Positions 40,144 through 48,371 of a DNA stretch of 64,000 bases are shown in pieces (position 1 is the first letter of the stretch; each line of letters starts with the position of its first letter). The position numbers were made by a program, and so were the translations under genes. The stretch lies in assembly GCA_963735005.1 (NCBI GenBank), contig CAVTJA010000010.1, positions 310,001 through 374,000 on the forward strand, written 5' to 3'. Source of the stretch: WTKG01 sp963735005. Lineage in GTDB: Bacteria > Actinomycetota > Actinomycetes > Actinomycetales > Demequinaceae. The notes under the pieces were generated by a model, which had not been told where the DNA came from, ran no database searches, and was given only the letters and a program-made list of their open reading frames with translations.

Positions 40144-41259
40144 TTAGCCCGCTGCGATCTGGTCGAGGACTGCGTCCACCTTGCCCGCGAGGTCGCGGTT
40201 CATCGGAGCGGAGCCGGCGGCCGATGCAGCGGCGTTCTGGCCCTCCTCCGACACGACGTAGCGGATGTACGAGGTGACGAGCTCGCGCTCGTTCGCGTCA
40301 TCGTACTGCTTGCACAGGATCTGGTAGGAAACCAGAACCAGCGGGTACGTGGTCGGGTCGGTCGACGCGCGGTTGAGGTCGTACGCGAAGTCCTCGGGAC
40401 CGTTTGCGCCCTGCTGTAGCGGCGAGGTCGCGACCGCGTTGGCAGCGGCGTCGGCCGAAATCGCAACGAACGAGTCGCCCACGCCGATCGCGACGGTGCC
40501 GAGCGTGCCGGCCTGCGAAGCGTCCGCGTAGCCAATCGTGCCGTTGTTGTCCTGGACGATCTGGATCAGACCAGAGGTCTGGGGGCCAGCCTCACCGATC
40601 TCGTTCGGCCACTCGCCACCGTGGGCGTAAGGCCACGAGGTCGACGCCTTCTCGAGGTAGTCGGTGAAGTTGCTCGTCGTGCCGGACTCGTCGGCGCGGT
40701 GCACCGGCGTGATGGCAAGGTTCGGCAGGTCGACGCCGGGGTTGGCACCTGCGATTGCCGCGTCGTTCCACTTGGTGATCTTGCCGTCGAAGATCTGGGC
40801 GATCACGTCGGCGCTCATGTTGAGCGAGTCAATGCCCTCGAGGTTGAACACCACGGCGAGCGGAGACACGTAGACGGGCAGGTGGATAGCTCCACCGTCG
40901 CCGTCGCAGCGCGTCACAGCCGACGCATACTCGTCCGCGCTCATGATGGCGTCCGAGCCGGCGAAGCTGGTGTCGCCGTTGAGGAAGTTGGTGCGACCGC
41001 CGCCGGAGCCGATGGGGTCGTAGTTCACCGTCACGTCAGGGTTGGCCGTCTGGAAGCCCGCGCGCCATGCGTCCTCAGCGCTCTGCTGAGCGGACGAGCC
41101 GGCTCCGTTGAGTTCGCCCTTGAGCGTCATGACGTCGGTCGTGGAAGTGGTGGTGCTCGTTGCGGTCGGGGTTGCCTCGTTGCTCGGCGAGCACGCGGCA
41201 ACGACGAGGGTCAGGGCGGCGGCGGAAGCCACCAGGCCCGTGCGAGATGCGAACTTCAC
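40144..41259 (-). CDS. pstS: Phosphate-binding lipoprotein PstS
   Basis: 371 aa from the GTG at 41259 (MKFASRTGLVASAAALTLVV), preceded by AAGGA; an ORF to 41445 is ignored because it crosses the regulatory region. Lipobox VVAACSPS anchors it. Mature domain motifs: LNGAGSSAQQSAEDAWRAGF, YDPIGSGGGRTNFLNGDTSF and SFAGSDAIMS (phosphate-binding Ser/Gly/Asp loops), RADESGTTSNFTDYL and the C-terminal YVVSEEGQNAAASAAG. First gene of the pst operon and the one directly controlled by the PHO box at 41347-41375. Confidence 0.96.
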   Translation of the reverse strand: MKFASRTGLVASAAALTLVVAACSPSNEATPTATSTTTSTTDVMTLKGELNGAGSSAQQSAEDAWRAGFQTANPDVTVNYDPIGSGGGRTNFLNGDTSFAGSDAIMSADEYASAVTRCDGDGGAIHLPVYVSPLAVVFNLEGIDSLNMSADVIAQIFDGKITKWNDAAIAGANPGVDLPNLAITPVHRADESGTTSNFTDYLEKASTSWPYAHGGEWPNEIGEAGPQTSGLIQIVQDNNGTIGYADASQAGTLGTVAIGVGDSFVAISADAAANAVATSPLQQGANGPEDFAYDLNRASTDPTTYPLVLVSYQILCKQYDDANERELVTSYIRYVVSEEGQNAAASAAGSAPMNRDLAGKVDAVLDQIAAG

Positions 41260-41346
41260 GTCATCATCCTTATTCGTTGGGAAGAACCGACGATTGCCGG
41301 CTGACTCTGAAGGTACGGACGTGAGGTTAATGGCCCGACCAAAATC

Positions 41347-41375
41347 GGTAAACGCCGGATGAACGTTCGGTGAAC
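41347..41375 (-). promoter_or_regulatory. PHO box (RegX3/PhoP site) before pstS
   Basis: On the minus strand three 7-base direct repeats, GTTCACC, GTTCATC and GTTTACC, each separated by 4 bases (11-base period), stand 88 bases upstream of the pstS start. This is the actinobacterial PHO box. The regulator is encoded in the neighbouring gene. Confidence 0.88.
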
Positions 41376-41441
41376 TGCGTACTGGAGCACAACGCTGCAC
41401 ACCGGACACGTCAGTTCCCCGTGTCACATCCGCCCCGAGCA

Positions 41442-42146
41442 TCACTGCGTGTCGAACGAGTACCCAACTCCACGCACCGTGATGATGCGGCGCGGCTCGC
41501 CCGGGTCTTCCTCGACGCGGGCGCGGATGCGCTTGATGTGGACATCAAGCGTCTTGGTGTCGCCAAAGTAGTCGATGCCCCACACGCGGTCGATGATCAT
41601 CTGGCGCGGGAGCACCCGGCCCGCATTCGCGGCGAGGAGGTGCAGCAGCGCGAACTCCTTGGGCGGGACGGACTGGGTAACTCCGTCGATGGTGATCGTG
41701 AGCCGTTCAGGATCGAGCGTGACTCCCCCGACCGTGATGCGCTCGGGTTCCTCGATCTCGGCCGGTGCGATCGCGCCCCGGCGCAGCACCGCCCGGATGC
41801 GCGCCACCAGCTCGCGGCCGGAGTAGGGCTTGGTGACGTAGTCGTCGGCGCCCAGCTCGAGCCCGATGATCTTGTCCACCTGGTCGTCCTTGGCGGTCAC
41901 CATGATGATCGGGACATCTGAACGCTCGCGGATCAGCTGGAACACCTCGGCACCGTTGAGCCCTGGGAGCATGAGGTCAAGCAGGACGACGTCGGCGCCC
42001 GCCTTCGCGAACGCCTCGACCCCCGCCGGCCCCGTGGCCGCGAGGCCAACGCGGAATCCCTCTCGGGTGAGGAGGAAGCGTAGCGAATCCCGGTATGACT
42101 CCTCGTCTTCGATTACCAGCACTCTGGGAGCGTCTTGAACCGTCAC
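41442..42146 (-). CDS. regX3: Response regulator RegX3/PhoP-type
   Basis: 234 aa. Receiver: acidic pair EDEESYRDSLRFL, phospho-acceptor in DVVLLDLMLPGLNG, Thr in IIMVTAKDDQ and Lys in VTKPYSGRE. Winged helix: PPKEFALLHLLAANAGRVL, DYFGDTKTLDVHIKRI. Phosphorylated RegX3 activates pst and other phosphate genes through PHO boxes. Its start overlaps the sensor kinase stop (ATGA-type), and its stop is 66 bases from the PHO box. Name rests on pst context and architecture. Confidence 0.93.
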   Translation of the reverse strand: MTVQDAPRVLVIEDEESYRDSLRFLLTREGFRVGLAATGPAGVEAFAKAGADVVLLDLMLPGLNGAEVFQLIRERSDVPIIMVTAKDDQVDKIIGLELGADDYVTKPYSGRELVARIRAVLRRGAIAPAEIEEPERITVGGVTLDPERLTITIDGVTQSVPPKEFALLHLLAANAGRVLPRQMIIDRVWGIDYFGDTKTLDVHIKRIRARVEEDPGEPRRIITVRGVGYSFDTQ

Positions 42147-43261
42147 GACTCTTCTCCTACGACCTGGACGGGAAGGCGCAACGAGAATGTTGAGCCCACG
42201 CCCTGCTTAGACCACACGGACACGTCGCCGCCATGCTGGTGAGCCACGTGCTTGACGATGCTGAGCCCCAGCCCGGTGCCCCCGGTCTCGCGCGAGCGCG
42301 CAGGGTCGGTGCGGTAAAAGCGCTCGAAGATCCGTTCCTGCTCGTGGTCGGAGATGCCGATGCCGCGATCGATGACGGCGATGGTAGCGACCGAACCGTC
42401 GACGGACGTCCGCACCGAGACCTTGTCGCCCTCGTCCGAATACGCGACGGCGTTGTCCACCAGGTTGCGAAGCGCCATGGCGAGCAGGTCGTGGTCGCCC
42501 ATGACTTCCGCGCCGGGCGCGGTCGTCGTCGTCACGACAATGCCGCGAGCGTCGGCCGCGACCTTCGCGCCGTCAACGGCCTCGGCAACCACGTCGGCGA
42601 GCGCCACGGGCTCAAATTCGCTGACCGACTCCCCGCCCTGGAGACGGGAAATCTCGATGATCTCCTGGATCAGTTTGGTGAGGCGGCGAGACTCCTTGCG
42701 CATCTTGCCCGCGAATTCGCGCACGGTGTCCGGCTCGTCCGCGGCGGCCTCGATGGTCTCGGCAAGCAGGGAAAGCGCACCCACGGGCGTCTTCAGTTCG
42801 TGTGACACATTCACCGCAAATTCGCGGCGCGTCAGCTCCGCGGCGCGCTCGTCGGTGCGGTCGTTCGCGACGACGAACGCGAGCGCGTCTCCCAAGGGCG
42901 TCGCGCGCACGTGCACTGTGGACACGGAGCCGAGCACGCCGCGCCGGATCGCCACGTCCTTCTCGACCGGCCGCTTCTTCTCCCATGCCTCGTCGGCGAC
43001 GTCGGCTACGGCCTCGTGCAAATTACCGTCCGGCCGTGCGAGCCCTAGCGCCGTGGCGACTGCGTTGCTGAACGCAGCTCGCCTGTCGCGCCGGACCACG
43101 ATCGCTCCGGACTGCATGGCGCCCATCAACTCGCGGGTGCGGTGCGGAACAAGCGTCGCGGAGTCGTCCATCGACTCCCGCTCTGATCGCAACAACCACC
43201 ACGTCGCGACTGACCCCACGGCGAGGCCGACCACCGCCGCTACCCATGCGTCCGCGCTCAT
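42143..43261 (-). CDS. senX3: Phosphate-sensing histidine kinase SenX3/PhoR-type
   Basis: 372 aa from the ATG at 43261 (MSADAWVAAVVGLAVGSVAT). One N-terminal helix and no large periplasmic sensor, then a PAS-like cytoplasmic domain (residues 45-140), HisKA with FAVNVSHELKTPVGALSLLA and HATPase boxes (NLVDNAVAYSDEG, IDRGIGISDHEQ, GGTGLGLSIVKH). A kinase that senses phosphate via PstB/PhoU rather than directly. It overlaps regX3 downstream and is divergent from phoU. Confidence 0.93.
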   Translation of the reverse strand: MSADAWVAAVVGLAVGSVATWWLLRSERESMDDSATLVPHRTRELMGAMQSGAIVVRRDRRAAFSNAVATALGLARPDGNLHEAVADVADEAWEKKRPVEKDVAIRRGVLGSVSTVHVRATPLGDALAFVVANDRTDERAAELTRREFAVNVSHELKTPVGALSLLAETIEAAADEPDTVREFAGKMRKESRRLTKLIQEIIEISRLQGGESVSEFEPVALADVVAEAVDGAKVAADARGIVVTTTTAPGAEVMGDHDLLAMALRNLVDNAVAYSDEGDKVSVRTSVDGSVATIAVIDRGIGISDHEQERIFERFYRTDPARSRETGGTGLGLSIVKHVAHQHGGDVSVWSKQGVGSTFSLRLPVQVVGEES

Positions 43262-43288
43262 GCGCACACAGTATCCGCGCGATGGCAC

Positions 43289-43306
43289 GTTTACCCAATA
43301 TTCACC
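43289..43306 (+). promoter_or_regulatory. PHO box in the senX3/phoU divergent region
   Basis: GTTTACC (43289-43295) and ATTCACC (43300-43306) are separated by 4 bases, matching two repeats of the 11-base PHO unit. Placement between senX3 (starting 43261, minus) and phoU (starting 43383, plus) suggests phosphate control of both. Confidence 0.75.
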
Positions 43307-43382
43307 GCGCTGGGGGCGGGACCGCCTACGCGCGCCGGGCAAAGCCTGTCAGACTAGGGACCAGAAACCGAAAGGGATGCAC

Positions 43383-44042
43383 ATGCGCACGCTGTTCACG
43401 GCCGAGATGTCACAACTCGCCGACGACCTCGTCGAAATGGGCGAGCACGTCCACGTCGCCATCACCCGCGCGGCCCAGGCCCTGCGCGAGAAGGACGTCG
43501 ACCTCGCCCAGCAGGTGATCGCCGACGACGCCACGCTCGACATGCTCGAGACGCGCGTCGACGAGCGTTGCGTGCTGCTCATTGCGCAGCAGCAGCCTGT
43601 GGGCCTCGACCTGCGGACGCTCGTGACGTCCCTGCGGATCTCCGCCGGCCTCGAGCGCATGGGCGACCTGGCCAAGCACGTCGCCGAGGCCGCGCGCCGC
43701 GCGTACCCCGACTCCGCCATCCCCAAGTCGCACGGCGACATCATCGAAAACATGACTGCGGCCGCGATCCACGCGTCCACCCAGGTGGTGGAGTTGCTCA
43801 AGACCCGCGACCTCAACGTCGCCGCGCAGATCGTGTCCGACGACGACACCCTCGACGAACTACACGGCCAGGCGTACGACGCCCTGCTCGCGAAGTCCTA
43901 CAAGGGCGACACCCAAACGACGCTCGACATCGCCTTGCTCGCCCGCTTCCTCGAGCGCTTTGGCGACCACGCGGTCAACGTCTCGCGCCGCATCGTCTAC
44001 TTGGTGACGGGCGATATGGAAGACGATAAGGGCTCGATCTAG
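43383..44042 (+). CDS. phoU: Phosphate transport system regulator PhoU
   Basis: 219 aa from ATG at 43383, 6 bases after AAAGGG (an in-frame ATG at 43377 is less well placed). Two three-helix bundles with the PhoU metal-cluster motifs: the first has ITRAAQALREKDVDLAQQVI and LDLRTLVTSLRISAGLERMG, the second repeats with LARFLERFGDHAVNVSRRIV. It links PstB and SenX3 to shut the response when phosphate is high. A terminator lies just after the gene. Confidence 0.95.
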   Translation: MRTLFTAEMSQLADDLVEMGEHVHVAITRAAQALREKDVDLAQQVIADDATLDMLETRVDERCVLLIAQQQPVGLDLRTLVTSLRISAGLERMGDLAKHVAEAARRAYPDSAIPKSHGDIIENMTAAAIHASTQVVELLKTRDLNVAAQIVSDDDTLDELHGQAYDALLAKSYKGDTQTTLDIALLARFLERFGDHAVNVSRRIVYLVTGDMEDDKGSI

Positions 44043-44058
44043 AGCCTCACACGTGCAG

Positions 44059-44087
44059 AAGGCGGGGCCCCTGAGGGGCCCCGCCTT
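44059..44087. terminator. Bidirectional terminator between phoU and gpmA
   Basis: A 13-bp perfect stem (AAGGCGGGGCCCC with GGGGCCCCGCCTT) and TGA loop lie between two convergent genes. It is a strong intrinsic hairpin; the AAGG/CCTT ends give short A and T tracts to each side. Confidence 0.88.
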
Positions 44088-44105
44088 CCGTCGTTCAGCC
44101 TATTG

Positions 44106-44846
44106 CTACTTCTTGCCCTGGTTGGCAACGGCCTGAATGGCCGCCGCCGCGGCGTCTGCGTCAAGGTAGCGTCCGCCCGGGGTCACGGGCGTGAAGTCCT
44201 CGTTGAGCTCGTACACCAGCGGGATGCCGGTGGGGATGTTGACGCCCACGATGTCGTCGTCGGCGATGCCGTCGAGGTGCTTGACGATCGCGCGCAGCGA
44301 GTTGCCGTGGGCGGCCACGAGGACCGTCTTGCCGGCCGCGAGGTCGGGCTGGATGTGGCCTTCCCAGTACGGCAGCGCGCGGTCGAGCACGTCCTTGAGG
44401 CACTCCGTCTTGGGGATCGGTTCGCCCGCGTAGCGCGGGTCGCCTTCCTGCGTCCACTCGTTGTCGGCGCTGATGGGCGGCGGCGGCACGTCGTAGCTGC
44501 GGCGCCAGGTCATGAACTGCTCCTCGCCGAACTGCTCAAGGGTCTCCGCCTTGTTCTTGCCCTGCAGGTCGCCGTAGTGGCGCTCGTTGAGGCGCCAGTG
44601 GCGCTTGACCGGGATCCAGTGGCGGTCGGCCGAGTCGAGCGCGAGGTTCGCCGTCATGATCGCGCGGCGCAGGAGCGACGTGTGGACCACATCGGGAAGG
44701 ATGCCTTCCTCCTTGAGCAACTCGCCGCCGCGGACGGCCTCGCTCCAGCCCTTCTCGTTGAGTTCTACATCAACCCAACCGGTGAACAGGTTCTTCGCGT
44801 TCCATTCGCTCTCGCCGTGGCGGAGCAGGATGAGGGTGTAAGTCAT
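44106..44846 (-). CDS. gpmA: 2,3-bisphosphoglycerate-dependent phosphoglycerate mutase
   Basis: 246 aa from the ATG at 44846 (MTYTLILLRHGESEWNAKNL); a longer frame to 44876 is unnecessary. It interconverts 3- and 2-phosphoglycerate in glycolysis. Seen: the phospho-His in LRHGESEWN (His9-like), NERHYGDLQGKNKAET, and the second catalytic His in VLVAAHGNSLRAIVKHL. Length and motifs match the dPGM group. Gpm next to phoU/senX3-regX3 is a conserved actinobacterial linkage. Confidence 0.96.
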   Translation of the reverse strand: MTYTLILLRHGESEWNAKNLFTGWVDVELNEKGWSEAVRGGELLKEEGILPDVVHTSLLRRAIMTANLALDSADRHWIPVKRHWRLNERHYGDLQGKNKAETLEQFGEEQFMTWRRSYDVPPPPISADNEWTQEGDPRYAGEPIPKTECLKDVLDRALPYWEGHIQPDLAAGKTVLVAAHGNSLRAIVKHLDGIADDDIVGVNIPTGIPLVYELNEDFTPVTPGGRYLDADAAAAAIQAVANQGKK

Positions 44847-44900
44847 AGGCCCAAGTCTGCCCGATGCCGCGCGCACCTCGGTACGGCCAAGGTCCCGGGG

Positions 44901-45989
44901 CTAGGCCGGGCAGACGCAGGCCGGGCTGGTGATCGCCACCGTCGTGTGCGCGAGCTCGGCGACGCCGCCGGGGATGGGCTGGCCGGCGTCGTCCACCGGC
45001 GCCTCGAGCGACAGCACGTCCGCGAGGTCGAAGATGGCGGCGTGGTGCGAGTTCTGGTTGCCCACGACCAACCGCTCACCCGCGACGGCGAAGTGGCGCG
45101 GCCAGGCGCCGCCGGAGCTGAAGCACGCGCGGTACGCGGGTAGCCCGTTGCCGTCCAGGTCGAACACCGAGATCACGTTTGTGCCGCGCACGCTGACCAG
45201 CAGCACACCGGCGACGTGGTCCACGTGCGCGACGTGCACGATCTCCTCCGCCGGGCCAGGGGCGTGCGTCGCGGGCTGCTCAACGACCAGCTCGGCCGTG
45301 CGCGTGGCGGAGTCCCACGCGAAGGTGCGCAGCTTGTTGTCGAGCTCGCACAGCACGTGCACCTGGTTGCCACGCACCACCAAGTGGCGCGGCCCGGAGC
45401 CCGGGGGCAGGGTCGCTGCGACGCCGTCGGCGCGCAGCAGGCCGTCGGCAAGGACGTCGTAGCGGCGCAGCTCGTCGGTGCCCAGGTCGCAGACCAGCAG
45501 GGTGAGGCCGTCGGGTGCGTAGGCCGCGAAGTGCGCGCGCGGGCCCTGCTGGCGGTCCGCGCGCGGGCCCGATCCGGTGTGGGTGAGCACCTGTGCAGGC
45601 GCGTCGGAGTCAAACAGGCCGTCGGCGCCCAGGCGGATGACCGCGATGTCGCCCGAGCCGTAGTGCGACACGTACAGCGCGAGCGTGTCGCGCGACAACA
45701 GCAGGTGTGACGGAGTGTCCGAGGCGGTGAGCACCGAGCCCACCACGCGCGGGTCCTCTGGGTCGCTGACGTCGATCGCGTACACCGCGGCGGCCTCCGC
45801 GGGCGCCTCGCTGCTGGCGTAGAGCAACGGGAGGTCCGGGTGGGCGACGATGAACGATGGTGCGGGCAGTTCGAGCGCCAGCCTCGCTTCGGACGCGCCG
45901 GGCATCATGGACCAGAGGCCCTCGCCGGCGCCGACCGGCGTGCCTATGCCGTCAGGGGGATAGGTCCCCCACCACCAGGTGCGCGCCAC
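44901..45989 (-). CDS. Lactonase-family (beta-propeller) protein
   Basis: 362 aa, about the length of a 7-bladed propeller 6-phosphogluconolactonase (Pgl/YbhE). GTG start at 45989 (MARTWWWGTYPPDGIGTPVG). Repeating blade strands with conserved Gly-Asp-His motifs (VAHPDLPLLYASSEAPAEAA, PSHLLLSRDTLALYVSHYGS, GSGPRHLVVRGNQVHVLCEL, RHFAVAGERLVVGNQNSHHA). Function as 6-phosphogluconolactonase or another sugar lactonase is inferred; no pentose-phosphate genes are nearby. It lies 24 bases after Lsr2. Confidence 0.82.
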   Translation of the reverse strand: MARTWWWGTYPPDGIGTPVGAGEGLWSMMPGASEARLALELPAPSFIVAHPDLPLLYASSEAPAEAAAVYAIDVSDPEDPRVVGSVLTASDTPSHLLLSRDTLALYVSHYGSGDIAVIRLGADGLFDSDAPAQVLTHTGSGPRADRQQGPRAHFAAYAPDGLTLLVCDLGTDELRRYDVLADGLLRADGVAATLPPGSGPRHLVVRGNQVHVLCELDNKLRTFAWDSATRTAELVVEQPATHAPGPAEEIVHVAHVDHVAGVLLVSVRGTNVISVFDLDGNGLPAYRACFSSGGAWPRHFAVAGERLVVGNQNSHHAAIFDLADVLSLEAPVDDAGQPIPGGVAELAHTTVAITSPACVCPA

Positions 45990-46013
45990 GCTCGTCCCTC
46001 AGCGGGTGGCGCG

Positions 46014-46328
46014 TTAGTTCGCGGCTTCGTACGCTGCGCGCACGTCCGCGGGGATGCGGCCGCGGTCCGGCACTGCCAGTCCTCGGTCGCGGGCCCAGGC
46101 GCGAATCTTCGCGGCGTCGGACGACCCCCGGGAGGCTGCCGACGAGCGACGCGGGGTGACGCGGCGGCCCGCGCTGATCCACGGCTCGAGGTCCGCGCGC
46201 AGCCGAGCGGCGTTGCGCTCCGACAGGTCGATCTCGTAGTTGACGCCGTCGAACGCGAACGTCAGAGTTTCACTTGCCGGGCCACCGTCGACGTCGTCGA
46301 CGAGAATGACCTTGACCTCTTGAGCCAT
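46014..46328 (-). CDS. lsr2: Nucleoid-associated protein Lsr2
   Basis: 104 aa. The N-terminal dimerisation domain (MAQEVKVILVDDVDGGPASE, with a predicted beta-alpha oligomer core) and C-terminal DNA-binding domain with the RGR-type motif PDRGRIPADVRAAYEAAN. It binds and bridges AT-rich minor grooves and silences horizontally acquired genes. The start is 59 bases after the small ORF, downstream of lysS, as in the lysS-lsr2 pairing common in actinobacteria. It suggests that AT-richer islands here would be silenced. Confidence 0.94.
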   Translation of the reverse strand: MAQEVKVILVDDVDGGPASETLTFAFDGVNYEIDLSERNAARLRADLEPWISAGRRVTPRRSSAASRGSSDAAKIRAWARDRGLAVPDRGRIPADVRAAYEAAN

Positions 46329-46387
46329 GAGTGGCCTCCTTTGCTAGCGCCAGCCTGCCACGTCCGCATCGGCGCGGTCAAAGACGA

Positions 46388-46543
46388 CTACGCGTCCTGC
46401 GCGTCGAGCTCGGCCTGGGCGGCGCGCTCGTTGCGGTCGGCGCGCGTGATCGCGCGGTACGCGACCCAGAATGCCAGGCCGACCCCGATCGAGGGCAGCG
46501 CGCCGGCAAGGATGCCGCCCCAAGGAATTCCGCCGTCGTTCAT
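46388..46543 (-). CDS. Small membrane protein between lysS and lsr2
   Basis: 51 aa, MNDGGIPWGGILAGALPSIG start. Its ATG at 46543 directly follows the lysS stop (TAA ATG), with GGAGGA 4 bases upstream in the lysS end. One hydrophobic helix (about residues 9-28, through GLAFWVAYRAI) and a charged C-terminal tail (RADRNERAAQAELDAQDA). It is too short for standard gene finders but the frame, RBS and abutting stop-start are convincing. Function unknown. Confidence 0.75.
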   Translation of the reverse strand: MNDGGIPWGGILAGALPSIGVGLAFWVAYRAITRADRNERAAQAELDAQDA

Positions 46544-48055
46544 TTAGTCCTCCGTGGGTTTCACGAGCGGGAACAGGATGGTCTCGCGGATGCCGAGGCC
46601 AGTGAGCGCCATGAGCAGACGGTCCATGCCCATGCCCATGCCGCCGGACGGGGGCATCGCGTACTCCATGGCCGCGAGGAAGTCCTCGTCGAGCAGCATG
46701 GCCTCGTCGTCGCCGCCGGCCGCCTGGCGCGCCTGCTGCTCGAAGCGCTGGCGCTGGATGACCGGGTCCACCAGCTCGGAGTACGCGGTGGCGAGTTCAA
46801 AACCGCGCACGTACAAGTCCCACTTCTCGACGACGCCGTCGATCTCGCGGTGGTCGCGCGTGAGCGGGCTGGTCTCGACCGGGAAGTCGCGCACGAACGT
46901 CGGCGCCACGAGGTCGTCGCCGACGTAGTGCTCCCACAGCTCCTCGACGAGCTTGCCGTGGCTGACCTTCTTGGGGTCCACGGAGATGTCGGCCGCGTCG
47001 CACCACTCCTGGAGCTGCGCCACCGAAGCCTGCGGCGTGACCTCCTTGCCGAGCGCCGCCGACAGCGAGCCGTACATGCTGAGCTCGGTCCAGTCGCCGC
47101 CAAGGTCGTAGGCCGTGCCGTCGGCGAGCTCGACGGTGGTGCCGCCGAACACGTCGTTCGCCGCGCCCTGCACAAGCTCGCGCGTGAGCACAGCCATCGT
47201 GTTGTAGTCGCCGTATGCCTCGTACGCCTCGAGCATCGCGAACTCGGGCGAGTGTGAGGAGTCGGCGCCCTCGTTGCGGAAGTTGCGGTTGATCTCGAAC
47301 ACCTTCTCGATTCCGCCCACCACCGCGCGCTTGAGGAACAGCTCCGGGGCGATGCGCAGGAAGAGGTCAGTGTCGTAGGCGTTGATGTGGGTCGTGAACG
47401 GCCGGGCCGCGGCGCCGCCGTGCTGGACCTGCAGCATCGGCGTCTCGATCTCCATGAATCCGCGCTCGTGGAGGGAGTCGCGCAGGCTACGCATCACGCC
47501 GGCGCGGTGGCGGGCGTTGTTGCGCGCAGCCTGGCGAGCGATGAGGTCAACGTAGCGCTGGCGCACGCGCGACTCCTCGCTGAGCTCCTTGTGGAGCGTC
47601 GGGAGCGGGCGCAGGGCCTTGGCCGCGATGGACCACTCGCTTGCCATGACGGACACCTCGCCGCGCCGCGACTTGATGGCGTTGCCGCGCGCGAACAGGT
47701 GGTCGCCAAGGTCCACGTCGGACTTGAACGCGGCGAGCGACTCCTCGCCCACGTTCGCGAGGCTCAGCATGATCTGGAGGCGGTTGCCCTCGCCGTCCTG
47801 GATGGCCGCGAAGCACAGCTTGCCGGTGTTGCGGATGAACACGACCCGCCCGGCGACGCCGACGACATCCTGAGTCTCCTCGCCGTCGTCGAGTCCGGCG
47901 TACGTGGCGCTGACCTCGGCGATCTCGTGCGTCTTTGGCACGGACACCGGGTAGGCCTGGCCCCCCGCGGCGATGATGCGGTCGCGCTTCTCACGGCGCA
48001 CCCGCATCTGCTCGGGGACGTCTTCCTCAGGTGCTGCGGCGGGCTCAGTAGTCAC
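46544..48055 (-). CDS. lysS: Lysyl-tRNA synthetase, class II
   Basis: 503 aa. OB-fold anticodon domain in residues 60-170 (VGVAGRVVFIRNTGKLCFAA, GDHLFARGNAIKSRRGEVSV), then the class II catalytic core: motif 2 FEINRNFRNEGADSSHSPEF and motif 3 GGMGMGMDRLLMALTGLGIR. N-terminal Glu/Pro-rich extension. It charges tRNA-Lys. The 51-aa gene follows its stop directly, and lsr2 after that. ATG at 48055 with the promoter in the intergenic island before the persulfide genes. Confidence 0.96.
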   Translation of the reverse strand: MTTEPAAAPEEDVPEQMRVRREKRDRIIAAGGQAYPVSVPKTHEIAEVSATYAGLDDGEETQDVVGVAGRVVFIRNTGKLCFAAIQDGEGNRLQIMLSLANVGEESLAAFKSDVDLGDHLFARGNAIKSRRGEVSVMASEWSIAAKALRPLPTLHKELSEESRVRQRYVDLIARQAARNNARHRAGVMRSLRDSLHERGFMEIETPMLQVQHGGAAARPFTTHINAYDTDLFLRIAPELFLKRAVVGGIEKVFEINRNFRNEGADSSHSPEFAMLEAYEAYGDYNTMAVLTRELVQGAANDVFGGTTVELADGTAYDLGGDWTELSMYGSLSAALGKEVTPQASVAQLQEWCDAADISVDPKKVSHGKLVEELWEHYVGDDLVAPTFVRDFPVETSPLTRDHREIDGVVEKWDLYVRGFELATAYSELVDPVIQRQRFEQQARQAAGGDDEAMLLDEDFLAAMEYAMPPSGGMGMGMDRLLMALTGLGIRETILFPLVKPTED

Positions 48056-48129
48056 GCGACAAGGTTACCGGCGGTTGAGCCGGGACGGTGCGGCGGGGCG
48101 CGCCCATCCGCACCCGTGCGCGTCCTGTG

Positions 48130-48174
48130 AGGACATGAGTGCCGACTCCGCGGCAAATCCAGCACTCATGTCCT
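48130..48174. repeat. Inverted repeat, 13-bp arms
   Basis: AGGACATGAGTGC (48130-48142) and its complement GCACTCATGTCCT (48162-48174) flank a 19-base loop. An exact large palindrome in intergenic DNA with no T-run; could be an operator of a dimeric regulator, or the lysS leader hairpin. Confidence 0.75.
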
Positions 48175-48223
48175 TGCAGCAAGCTCGGCCGCTCCGCACA
48201 GCGTTCGCGGCAGCCGGGTCGAT

Positions 48224-48272
48224 GCGGCGAGGCGCGAGGCGCGAGGCGCGCAGGCGCGCAGGCGCGAGGCGC
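48224..48272. repeat. Short tandem repeat of GCGAGGC/GCGCAGGC units
   Basis: About six consecutive 7-8 base units (GCGAGGC twice or more, then GCGCAGGC twice, then GCGAGGC). Repeats of this kind are prone to slippage; the region lies about 50 bases before the operator. Confidence 0.7.
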
Positions 48273-48319
48273 TAAACCCTCGCCGGGAATGCATCGGCGG
48301 CGCGGGACGTTCGCCTCAC

Positions 48320-48335
48320 ATACCCCCCGGGGTAT
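48320..48335. promoter_or_regulatory. Operator of CsoR/CstR type before the CoA-disulfide reductase gene
   Basis: ATACCCCCCGGGGTAT is a perfect palindrome (7-bp arms, 2-base centre) of the GC-tract kind bound by CsoR-family repressors. It is 37 bases before the start at 48372. An almost identical site precedes the repressor gene. Confidence 0.8.
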
Positions 48336-48371
48336 TTGCTAGCCTGGGGCCGGAGACTTACAAGGAGAATC

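Larger units (their letters stand above)
48056..48371. other. Intergenic region lysS / CoA-disulfide reductase
   Basis: 316 bases without a supported gene. It holds, in order: the lysS 5' region; a 13-bp inverted repeat (48130-48174); a run of GCGAGGC/GCGCAGGC units (about 48224-48272); and the ATACCCC operator at 48320-48335 just before the CoA-disulfide reductase start. Promoters for lysS (minus) and the sulfur gene (plus) must both lie here, though I cannot assign hexamers with confidence. Confidence 0.6.

Noticed and set aside
42354..43382. Long plus-strand frame upstream of phoU
   Set aside because: Antisense to senX3; the RBS and conserved start place PhoU at 43383.
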